From Desulfobacteraceae bacterium (GTDB lineage Bacteria; Desulfobacterota; Desulfobacteria; Desulfobacterales; Desulfobacteraceae), in NCBI GenBank assembly GCA_030638935.1, contig DAOWDR010000325.1, positions 1 through 8,836 of the forward strand: a stretch of DNA of 8,836 nucleotides, given 5' to 3'. Position 1 is the stretch's first letter. Every line of letters starts with the position of its first letter. Shown here one piece after another: positions 1-5,903 of the stretch. A model generated the notes under the pieces. That model did no database searches and was not told the origin of the DNA. It worked only from the letters and a program-made list of their open reading frames with translations. A program made the translations under genes and the position numbers.

Positions 1-150
1 ATATTTTATCCTGTGCCTCAGCTATATTGTTTAACATCAGCATCTTTGAATTATAAACATTGGAAGCAAGATGACGTTTGAAATCATTGAAAAAAAGTTG
101 GTTATTTTGGTATTTTCTTTTTGCCTCTTTTTTGGTGTGGGTTGCTCATA

Positions 151-468
151 ATGGAAAAATCGAACGCCAAACTTCGCAGGTTATTCATTGTATTGTCCCT
201 TATGGCTGTCCTGTCGGTATCTATTGGAGGATATCTTTATTATTCAGTTTTAAAAATATCCCTGTTTGAGTCGACCCACAAAGAAGTCGAAGAACGAGTG
301 AAAATTTTAAGAAATGAAATTGATTCATGTCTGACAGGGTCTCTCCTATCGATAAAATTTTTGGCTGGACTAAAACAAACGCAACAGGCCTTGTTGACCG
401 GAGATGTAACTTCCCTTGCTGAGACCAATGTCGTTCTGGACCATTCTCGTGAAGTTAAAATGATATAA
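151..468 (+). pseudogene. N-terminal stump of a membrane sensor protein (histidine-kinase type)
   Basis: The ATG at 151 opens a short reading frame that begins with a charged N-terminus and one strong hydrophobic segment (roughly residues 8-33). A helical region follows that reads like the extracytoplasmic sensing domain of a two-component sensor kinase, around the phrase LAGLKQTQQALLTGD and then LAETNVVLDH. In such proteins this region is followed by a second membrane helix and signalling domains. Here the frame stops after about 105 residues, and the last few residues (SREVKMI) look unrelated, so the homology probably ends near 445. No HAMP, PAS or kinase domain follows. An upstream TTG at 121 would extend the frame, but no good ribosome binding site supports either start. 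I read it as a truncated remnant lying 12 bp before the M20 peptidase gene. The sensor assignment is by resemblance only. Confidence 0.5.
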
Positions 469-480
469 CAGGAGTTAAAA

Positions 481-1940
481 ATGTTATTAACCTGTCTCGG
501 AATAATTTTTCTTTTTCTTGCCATTCTTCTTATCAATACAATGCTCTTTTCCTCCAGGCAATTAAAAGCAGAAAAAACCGAAATGGAAAAAGTGGAGACC
601 CTTAACGCCGGCCAAAGGCTGTCAGAATCCATCAAGTTGAAAACTATTTCCAGTCAGGATGATTCCCAAATAATATCAAAGCCTTTTCTGGATCTTCACA
701 ACCTACTTGAAACATCATACCCGAAAATTCATAAGACCCTTAAAAAAAAGTGATCAACAAATATTCACTTTTATACAAATGGCAAGGCAAAAATTCAGAA
801 CTTGCACCAATGGGTTTTCTTGCCCATTCTGATGTGGTGCCTGTCGAGCCTGGAACAGAAAAAGACTGGGCATTTGATGCTTTCAGCGGTAAAATTGCCG
901 AAGGCTTTGTATGGGACAGAGGTACCCTTGATATGAAAGGAACCCTCATGGCAGTCATGGAAGCAGTTGAAACCCTTCTCAATAAGGGCTTTTCGCCGGA
1001 AAGAACCCTTTACCTTGCATTTGGACATGATGAAGAGATCGGCGGCCAAAATGGTGCAGCGCAGATTGCAGCTCACCTGGAAAACCAGAACGTCCGGTTT
1101 TCCTATACATTGGATGAGGGCATGGTTGTTCTTGACCCGGATTTGTCTCCCACTAGAAAACTGCTGGGGGTTATCGGTGTTGCGGAAAAAGGGTATCTTA
1201 CCCTGAAATTAAAGACAAGGGGTCAGGGAGGCCATTCCTCCTCACCTCCTTTGCGGACAGCAATCGGTACGCTCTGTAAGGCTGCAACCCGGCTTGAAAA
1301 CAAACAGATGCCTGCAACGCTTGCAGGCCCGACAGGCTCCTTTTTCCGATATATCGGGCCTGACATGCCCTTTGGCAAAAAACTTCTCTTTGCCAACCAA
1401 TGGATTTTCAAGCCATTGATTCTTTTAACTCTTAAAAAATCCAATACCACAAATGCAATGATTCGAACCACCCTGGCCCCAACAATGATACAGGGAGGGG
1501 TAAAAGAAAATATCATGCCCACCAGGGCTCATTTGCTTGTCAATTTCAGAATCCTGCCGGGCGACTCTGTTAAAAAGGTTGTCGAACATGTCAAAAAAGT
1601 TATTCATGATGATGCAATAGAGGTTGAAATCAGCCAGAACATCATTTCAGAGCCCCCGCCTATATCAAGCACCGATTCCAAGGGATTTTTTAATATCCGA
1701 AAAACCATTGCCCAGGTTTTTCCCGATGCCTCAGTCTCTCCCGGCCTTGTTATTGCTATGACAGACTCAAGGCATTACACAAACATAAGCGATAATTGCT
1801 ACCGCTTTGCACCTTTTGTTTTCAGCCCCAAAGACATACCAAGGATTCATGGAACCAATGAGCGGGTTTCCATAGAAGGATATACCCGGGCAATCCAGTA
1901 TTATATCCAGCTGATTAAGAATTGCGCAGGCAAAGAATAA
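481..1940 (+). pseudogene. M20-family metallopeptidase (carboxypeptidase S / PM20D1-like), split by a one-base frameshift
   Basis: M20 enzymes are dinuclear zinc hydrolases that cleave N-acyl amino acids or peptides. The ATG at 481 has a good Shine-Dalgarno site (CAGGAG, 7 nt upstream). The first frame (90 codons) gives a hydrophobic anchor (residues 1-23) and the N-terminal part with RLSESIKLKTISSQ. It ends at TGA 751-753. The next frame, open from GTG 750, continues the protein without loss: VINKYSLLYKWQGK, then HSDVVPV (metal His, catalytic-support Asp), LDMKG (bridging Asp), DEEIGG (catalytic Glu and metal Glu), LDEG, GGHSS and a C-terminal IHGTNERVS (last metal His). Joined, the product is about 486 residues, normal for PM20D1-type proteins, with every metal ligand present. 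One extra A in the run at 742-749 would restore a single frame. It could be a recent null mutation, a sequencing slip, or a frameshifted but still expressed gene. The next gene starts 24 bp downstream, suggesting co-transcription. Confidence 0.85.
744..753 (+). other. Slippery heptamer A AAA AAG directly followed by TGA
   Basis: In the upstream M20 frame the codons are CTT AAA AAA AAG TGA. The heptamer A AAA AAG sits in the phase used for -1 slippage in Escherichia coli dnaX. A -1 shift moves the ribosome onto GTG at 750, exactly the frame that carries the rest of the peptidase. I see no convincing Shine-Dalgarno-like stimulator about 10 nt upstream and no clear stem-loop just downstream, both of which accompany the dnaX signal. 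An indel in the eight-A run is therefore at least as likely as programmed frameshifting. Confidence 0.4.
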
Positions 1941-1964
1941 TTTTTTAAATAATAGGACAGGACA

Positions 1965-2690
1965 ATGCCACAGAACAATCATGATATTTTGTTCACAGCA
2001 CATCACCATGCACTCCTTTTTTCCAGTATTGCAGAATCAGTGATCCGTTGCCTGGAAGAAAAAAAAGGTGAAATACTGATAAGAAAAGCTGTCAGAGAAT
2101 ACGGGCAGCAGCGCGGAAAAAGGATGGCCCTGCGTGCCCAAAAAAACGGGCATGATTTAACCTTTGCCAACTATTTTGCCTATGGGGAATGGGAGGTCCC
2201 TAAAAATGAGATGGTTTTCAAACTAATAGAAAAAAACCCCCACGCACGGTTAAATGTATTCAAATGCCCCTGGTATGTGATCTGGGAAGAAAACAACCTT
2301 CTGGATTACGGTAAATACTTTTGCAGAGAAATTGATTCAGCCCTTGTCAGAGGCTTTAATCCAGGCCTTGAAATAAAAATCAATTCAACCCGGACCAATG
2401 ACGGAGTGCCCTGTGATTTTATTTTTAAAGATGCCGGGCTTTCATTATTTAAAATGCTGGGGATTGCCTATAAAAAGAAAATCAGGCCGGGCAAAAAAGC
2501 CATAATGGACTGGGAATATCATACCGGCCACCTATACAAAACCCTTGGCGATGTGATCAGGCAGGACCTTGGAGACAAGGCAGATAAAATAATGGAAAAT
2601 GCCTTGAATGACTTTTCCTCGGTTTTTTCCGAAAAGTATATTGCAGCCATTAAAAAATACCAGGAGACTGATTTTGAGAAACTGCCTTAA
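1965..2690 (+). CDS. L-2-amino-thiazoline-4-carboxylic acid (ATC) hydrolase family protein
   Basis: This 241-residue soluble protein has no signal peptide and matches the ATC-hydrolase family (the AtcB type, which opens the ring of L-2-amino-thiazoline-4-carboxylate to give N-carbamoyl-L-cysteine). Family-like features are YGQQRGKRMA (46-55), the CPWYVIW block (101-107), FCREIDSALVRGFNP (119-133), NDGVPCDF (145-152), a basic stretch KKKIRP, and a C-terminal helical region with EYHTGHLYKTLGD. Cys120 and Cys150 lie in the conserved blocks. The ATG at 1965 follows AGGACAGG at a suitable distance. The gene lies 24 bp after the M20 peptidase and its stop overlaps that of the convergent cysteine-rich gene. 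The family is wider than the one characterised activity, so the true substrate is unknown; a role with the adjacent M20 enzyme is inference. Confidence 0.8.
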   Translation: MPQNNHDILFTAHHHALLFSSIAESVIRCLEEKKGEILIRKAVREYGQQRGKRMALRAQKNGHDLTFANYFAYGEWEVPKNEMVFKLIEKNPHARLNVFKCPWYVIWEENNLLDYGKYFCREIDSALVRGFNPGLEIKINSTRTNDGVPCDFIFKDAGLSLFKMLGIAYKKKIRPGKKAIMDWEYHTGHLYKTLGDVIRQDLGDKADKIMENALNDFSSVFSEKYIAAIKKYQETDFEKLP

Positions 2691-3169
2691 CTGGAAAGCA
2701 GATACGAATTAACAAGGTTGACAAGTCCCCAGATAATAGGAGGATCAAAAAAAATTTCATGATTATCTTTGAACCGTCTCAAAACCGGTTCCTTTCTCAG
2801 TTGGTTGGCTCCGGAAAAATATAGAGATTGCTTCATATCCTTGGATGAAATCAAATTTTTGCCCATGGGGTCGATCTGGGCAATTGGATTTTCCCTTCTT
2901 CTTTTTTGCATCTGAAGATACCCCGACGAAAACGGGTAGGGGTTTGTCATGTAATTGTCACAGGGGAACTGGTTGCAGTCCCTTAGACAATATCTTTTAT
3001 TGTTCATGGTCACACAGGTCAATATGGGGCAGGTATCACCCCGTATTCTCTTTTGTGTCGCTAACTTGAGATCTGCTTCATCACTTTTCCCGGCTCCGCA
3101 GCTGGTGCAAAGCCCAAGCAGATTCAATCTGCAGACATCACAATTTATTCCGCAGGCACCTGTCGGCAT
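2687..3169 (-). CDS. Small cysteine-rich protein (DUF3795/DUF3786-like N-terminal domain)
   Basis: The frame is open further upstream, but the ATG at 3169 is chosen because GGAGG lies 7 nt before it; this gives 160 residues. The N-terminal 70 residues hold ten cysteines (6, 10, 13, 21, 24, 47, 52, 61, 65, 70). They start with GACGINCDVCRLNLLGLC and continue through CPILTC and CLRDCNQFPC, a pattern suited to binding iron-sulfur clusters or zinc. A PYPFSSGYLQMQKRRR segment follows. Similar N-termini occur in uncharacterised Desulfobacterota proteins, some of which I recall as longer, with a further C-terminal domain; the end here may be shortened. It lies 70 bp downstream of the CoA-ligase gene on the same strand, so it is probably co-transcribed. 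No enzymatic function can be assigned; a redox or metal role is inferred from the cysteines. Confidence 0.75.
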   Translation of the reverse strand: MPTGACGINCDVCRLNLLGLCTSCGAGKSDEADLKLATQKRIRGDTCPILTCVTMNNKRYCLRDCNQFPCDNYMTNPYPFSSGYLQMQKRRRENPIAQIDPMGKNLISSKDMKQSLYFSGANQLRKEPVLRRFKDNHEIFFDPPIIWGLVNLVNSYLLSS

Positions 3170-3176
3170 GATTTGG

Positions 3177-3181
3177 CCTCC
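3177..3181 (-). promoter_or_regulatory. Shine-Dalgarno site fixing the start of the cysteine-rich gene
   Basis: Read on the minus strand, GGAGG stands 7 nt before ATG 3169-3167. It decides the start against the much longer upstream extension of the same frame, which would run into the end of the CoA-ligase gene and has no domain resemblance. Confidence 0.75.
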
Positions 3182-3239
3182 GATCCGTAAATAATAGAAA
3201 AAACCTTTGTCAAATAAAGGGAACATGCCCTGCCAGGCC

Positions 3240-4565
3240 CTATTCCTTATAATTTTTTTGTACAAGCTGGGCCTTGTATTCATATTTTGGCAGGGACCCG
3301 GGTTTAACCAGTTCAACATCGGCGGAAAATATAAGTTTTTCCCGCAAAAGAGTCGCAAGTTTTATTGTAAGATCCTCAAGATTACCCGGATTCACACCAT
3401 GTTCCACCTTAATTTTCATGGGTGGTTTCACCGATGGCAAAGGCGAATTTACACTGATCAAAATTTCACCGGTCACCTCCGGGACAAGTGAGCTAATAAC
3501 ATCCCGGATGGCCGAAGGATAGACATTCACCCCAGATACTATCATCATATCATCGGTTCTTCCCACGCATTTAATACTAAATCCCGTGCGTCCGCATGCG
3601 CATTTAGTTTGAGTTACAACAACATGATCCCGGGTCCTGAATCTCATCAAGGGTTGGCATTCCCGGTCCAGGGAGGTATAGATCAATTCGCCTTCGACTC
3701 CTTTTTGTATTTTGAGCGTCTCTCCTGTCACAGGGTCAATGATCTCTGCATGGCATGCACCTGCCCCCACAAAATGCATCCCGTTCTTGTTTTCACATTC
3801 CCCCCACATCAGGCCCAGCATGTCGCCGTTCCCCATGGTCTCCCGGACCACTGCACCAAAGGCATCTTCAACCTGTTTTCGAAGTTTCGGGATGCTGCCC
3901 CCGGGCTCGCCTCCAACCATAAATCCCTTAATGCCAAGGGATTGAGTGTCAATCCCCATTTTTTCACAATAATGAATGAGATAAAAAGGAAAAGAGGCAG
4001 TTGAAAGGATGAAATTGGCTCCAAGATTTTTAATGGCCCCCATGAGCCTGTCTGTGGCACCTACGCCCACAGGGATCAGCGTTGAACCAAGGTTTTCAAT
4101 GGCTTCCCCATAGGATGCGGCAATAAAAAAGGTACCAATGGGAAGGGGAACGATGTGTTGGGGTCTCATGCCGCAGGTCCACATGGACCTGTTTGCGGTT
4201 TCCCGCCATACCAGACGGTCTTTTTTTGTCAGTCCGATATAGGTGGGAACACCTGTGGTACCGCTGGTGGAATAGACCCGGATGACATTTTCCATGGGGG
4301 TTGCCCCATGCCTGCCAAGGGGCTTTCCAAAGGCAAGACTGTCGCGAAGCTCCTGTTTTTCAGTAAAGGGGAGTTTTCTTAAGTCATCAACCCCTTTTAT
4401 ATCTTCAACTCCAATACCCCGGTGGGAGAACTTTTCTTTATAAAACGGCGAATTTTCCATGACATAGGCGAATTCTTTGGCCAGGGCCTTTGATTGAACA
4501 GCATGGAATTCATCCCTGCTCAATGTCTCCATCTTTTCATTCCAGTATTTTGGATCTTCTTTCAT
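3240..4565 (-). CDS. Phenylacetate-CoA ligase family protein (PaaK-like AMP-binding enzyme)
   Basis: The 441-residue protein is of normal length for the PaaK family, which activates aryl-acetic and related carboxylic acids with ATP and couples them to coenzyme A in the cytoplasm. Visible motifs are the phosphate-binding loop YSTSGTTGVP (98-107), a VGGEPGG segment (217-223), the adenylate-binding ETMGNGD (242-248), LMRFRTRDHV (306-315), VGRTDDMMIVSGVNVYP (334-350) with the hinge Asp, and a C-terminal LPKYEYKAQL whose Lys431 matches the catalytic lysine position. A KCACGRTG segment (321-328) recalls the cysteine pair of many PaaK relatives. The start has a strong AGGAGGAG site. The gene heads a likely two-gene operon with the cysteine-rich protein. 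In such anaerobes these enzymes act on phenylacetate, indole-acetate or other aromatic acids, and the substrate cannot be told from sequence alone. No damage is visible. Confidence 0.88.
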   Translation of the reverse strand: MKEDPKYWNEKMETLSRDEFHAVQSKALAKEFAYVMENSPFYKEKFSHRGIGVEDIKGVDDLRKLPFTEKQELRDSLAFGKPLGRHGATPMENVIRVYSTSGTTGVPTYIGLTKKDRLVWRETANRSMWTCGMRPQHIVPLPIGTFFIAASYGEAIENLGSTLIPVGVGATDRLMGAIKNLGANFILSTASFPFYLIHYCEKMGIDTQSLGIKGFMVGGEPGGSIPKLRKQVEDAFGAVVRETMGNGDMLGLMWGECENKNGMHFVGAGACHAEIIDPVTGETLKIQKGVEGELIYTSLDRECQPLMRFRTRDHVVVTQTKCACGRTGFSIKCVGRTDDMMIVSGVNVYPSAIRDVISSLVPEVTGEILISVNSPLPSVKPPMKIKVEHGVNPGNLEDLTIKLATLLREKLIFSADVELVKPGSLPKYEYKAQLVQKNYKE

Positions 4566-4910
4566 ACCAATTCTCCTCCTTTAAAAATCACCTGCCCTTG
4601 TTCATAAAAAAACGATATGCCCCTGGGAAGCCAGATATGTTTCGAGCAAGGAGTCTAAAAGATTTTCGCCTCTATCTGGGTGGCAATTTCAGCGCTGGAG
4701 ATTGTTCTAAAATACAACATCCTCCAGAAAAATTTTAAAACGATTGGTGATTATAAAAATAAGTATCCGGTAGTATTCAAGCAGCAAGAAATGGGCAAGT
4801 CTTTGTTATTGTAAATAATATTAGATTTCATGGAAAAACTCAATGTTTTCTTTCTTTTCTGCTTGGAAATAAAGGCATTGCTTAGCAGTAGTGTTGAACT
4901 ATACAAACGC
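4566..4910. other. Gene-poor spacer upstream of the CoA-ligase operon, with a short open stretch on the + strand
   Basis: This AT-rich spacer must contain the promoter for the minus-strand CoA-ligase operon, but I cannot place -35 and -10 boxes with confidence. On the plus strand a frame is open from 4659 to TAA 4812-4814 (51 codons, containing IWVAIS). The phrase slightly recalls the C-terminus of some IS4-type transposases, but the likeness is too short to call. I see no tRNA, repeat array or clear gene here. Confidence 0.4.
4573..4580 (-). promoter_or_regulatory. Strong Shine-Dalgarno site of the CoA-ligase gene
   Basis: AGGAGGAG on the minus strand ends 7 nt before ATG 4565-4563. It supports this start and suggests efficient translation. 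Confidence 0.75.
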
Positions 4911-4962
4911 AAAAAGCCCTGACCGTTTGTGCCAATTATAGACTTGGTGATCAGGGCTTTTT
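4911..4962 (-). terminator. rRNA-operon-type intrinsic terminator hairpin (bidirectional form)
   Basis: AAAAAGCCCTGA (4911-4922) and TCAGGGCTTTTT (4951-4962) form a perfect 12-bp inverted repeat, and the stem can be extended by ACC/GGT past a two-base bulge. The loop is about 28 nt. On the minus strand the arm ends in TTTTTGCGTTTG, on the plus strand in TTTTTG. It lies about 10 bp beyond the 3' end of the 5S-like sequence, the usual place for the terminator of an rRNA operon, so it is most simply the surviving terminator of that operon. Confidence 0.75.
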
Positions 4963-4971
4963 GAAGAATAA

Positions 4972-5072
4972 TATGGCGGCGTTCTACTCTCCCAAATTGC
5001 CTCTTTTGTAGTCACCATCGATGCTAAAGACCAAAACATATAATCAGGCCTTCCGTGTTCGAGATGGGTACG
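4972..5072 (-). rRNA. 5S rRNA remnant (3' two-thirds, 5' end missing)
   Basis: On the minus strand the sequence begins with CGTACCCATCTCGAACACGG and continues GAAG. After a stretch of about 20 bases that does not fit 5S well, it reads TTTAGCATCGATGGT and ends in GGGAGAGTAGAACGCCGCC. These are hallmark 5S rRNA blocks in the right order. The 5' third, which pairs with the 3' end to make helix I, is absent: upstream the sequence turns directly into threonine-dehydratase coding sequence. The fragment therefore cannot fold into a normal 5S rRNA. It is followed by an rRNA-type terminator. No 23S or 16S sequence is seen in the window. Confidence 0.85.
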
Positions 5073-5570
5073 ACGTTTTTTCCTTTTACATCGATTTTAT
5101 TGCCAAGAATAGCGCTGACTCCGATAACCCCGGCACCCTCTACGATTAAACGGTGTTTTTCAAATAAATAACGAATCCCGTCTTTTATCTCATCCTCGGA
5201 AATAACCAGATGCTTATCCACTAATTTTTTCACCATTTGCAGGGTGAATTGGTTGTCAACACCAATACCCCCAGCAATGGTGTCTTTTTCTTCAACTTCA
5301 ACGGGAACACCTGCTTTTCCATGGTTACCCGTGGAAAAGGTGATAACGCCTTTCTGTTTTTTCTGGGCACTCAGGCTTAAAATTTTATTGGCAGCCCCCC
5401 TTGACTTTAAAGGCTCCTGTTTTCTGGAGGCATTCAAGTTTATAGTGAATGTTTTTGGCACCCGTGATTTTTGCCAGATCAGAATCCATCAAAAGGGGAG
5501 TGTTTTTGATAATGTGCTTAATGCGACCATGGGCGCAATAGGCATCATGCAATGTAGGTATGTGGTTCAT
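5066..5570 (-). pseudogene. Threonine dehydratase-family (PLP-dependent) pseudogene with three lesions
   Basis: From ATG 5570 (AGGAAC upstream) the frame gives a normal N-terminus with KNTPLLMDSDLAKITGAKNI, KLECLQKTGAFKVKGG and the PLP-binding lysine (in AFKVKG). Lesion one: six C's at 5395-5400, where five would keep the frame, shift it; homology resumes as AANKILSLSAQ in the next frame and continues to STGNHGKA. Lesion two: near 5311 this runs straight into GVPVEVEEKDTIAGGIG, so about 130-140 residues are missing, including the glycine-rich phosphate-binding loop. Lesion three: after KIDVKGKNVVP the coding sequence is replaced by 5S rRNA sequence at about 5066-5072. About 170 of roughly 325 residues remain, so it cannot be active. 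Such enzymes deaminate threonine or serine; an ectoine-utilisation EutB-type relative is also possible. Confidence 0.88.
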
Positions 5571-5594
5571 CTATTTAGTTCCTGTCATTTTTTA

Positions 5595-5669
5595 TCACAT
5601 TGCAAGGTTCGGCAAAAATAGAGCAATGCCGGGAAAGGCCATCAGTATGATGGTTGCGAGTATCAACCG
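5595..5669 (-). pseudogene. C-terminal end of a second TRAP transporter large permease (DctM) gene
   Basis: A frame ending at TGA 5597-5595 encodes RLILATIILMAFPGIALFLP and then NLAM-stop. This is the typical last membrane helix and end of a DctM-family protein (hydrophobic stretch, FPxIxLxLPN). Upstream the frame runs into the beta-lactamase-like fragment in another phase, so only about 24 codons remain. It is a different copy from the DctM gene at 6756-7702, which keeps its own C-terminus. DctM proteins are the transport subunits of TRAP systems for organic and amino acids. Confidence 0.65.
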
Positions 5670-5823
5670 GAGCTGGAGCATGAATATCAAGGAGGTTATC
5701 CTTCACCAGAATCCCCGTCAGTATATTGGTCACACTTTTGGACATGGACCACCCAAGAAGAGGCGTCTTTTTGGTAAAACCCGGTTCAAATGAATCCGAG
5801 ATTATCTCCATTCCATCATCCCG
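5665..5823 (-). pseudogene. Internal fragment of a serine beta-lactamase-family (SxxK) hydrolase
   Basis: About 50 codons read SDSFEPGFTKKTPLLGWSMS, then KSVTNILTGILVKDNLLD and IHAPAPV. This matches the region around the catalytic Ser-x-x-Lys (SMSK) in class-C beta-lactamase-like and 6-aminohexanoate-dimer hydrolase-type proteins. The N-terminal leader, the YxN and KTG-type motifs and the rest of the protein are absent. Past IHAPAPV the sequence becomes the DctM tail in another frame. Upstream it abuts a short gene start that uses another phase. It is a non-functional fragment. Confidence 0.65.
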
Positions 5824-5834
5824 GTCTCATGGTC

Positions 5835-5876
5835 AATCCTGCGTAATTCTTTCTCCGTCAAAATCAATACGCTCAT
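5835..5876 (-). pseudogene. Start of a gene resembling ornithine cyclodeaminase / EutC, cut after about 14 codons
   Basis: Twenty-eight bases after the racemase stop, an ATG at 5876 begins MSVLILTEKELRRI. Then the frame runs through unrelated residues to TAA at 5804-5802. The opening resembles the N-termini of ornithine cyclodeaminase/mu-crystallin family proteins, including ectoine-utilisation EutC. The match is very short, so the identity is tentative, but its place right after a racemase gene and the quick loss of sense fit a truncated downstream operon gene. Confidence 0.3.
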
Positions 5877-5903
5877 GTTTACGACTCTTTAAGCATAGAT
5901 TTT

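Noticed and set aside
1..43. Minus-strand frame from ATG 43 to the left edge (begins MLMLNNIAEAQDKI)
   Set aside because: Only 14 codons are inside the window and the Shine-Dalgarno site is weak, so it cannot be told from chance.
78..269. Short plus-strand frame with a hydrophobic stretch before and over the sensor stump
   Set aside because: It starts at TTG without a clear ribosome binding site, overlaps the better sensor frame, and its later residues have no domain resemblance.
3609..4004. Long plus-strand frame opposite the CoA-ligase gene
   Set aside because: It is a shadow of the ligase; its composition is low-quality and it has no ribosome binding site or domain sense.
4659..4814. Plus-strand open stretch with IWVAIS, thought of as an IS4-type transposase end
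   Set aside because: The likeness is a few residues long, with no DDE motif or inverted repeats nearby.
4911..4962. Inverted repeat as an insertion-sequence end or attachment site
   Set aside because: Its place just beyond the 5S 3' end and its GC stem with a T tract fit an rRNA terminator better, and no recombinase gene is nearby.
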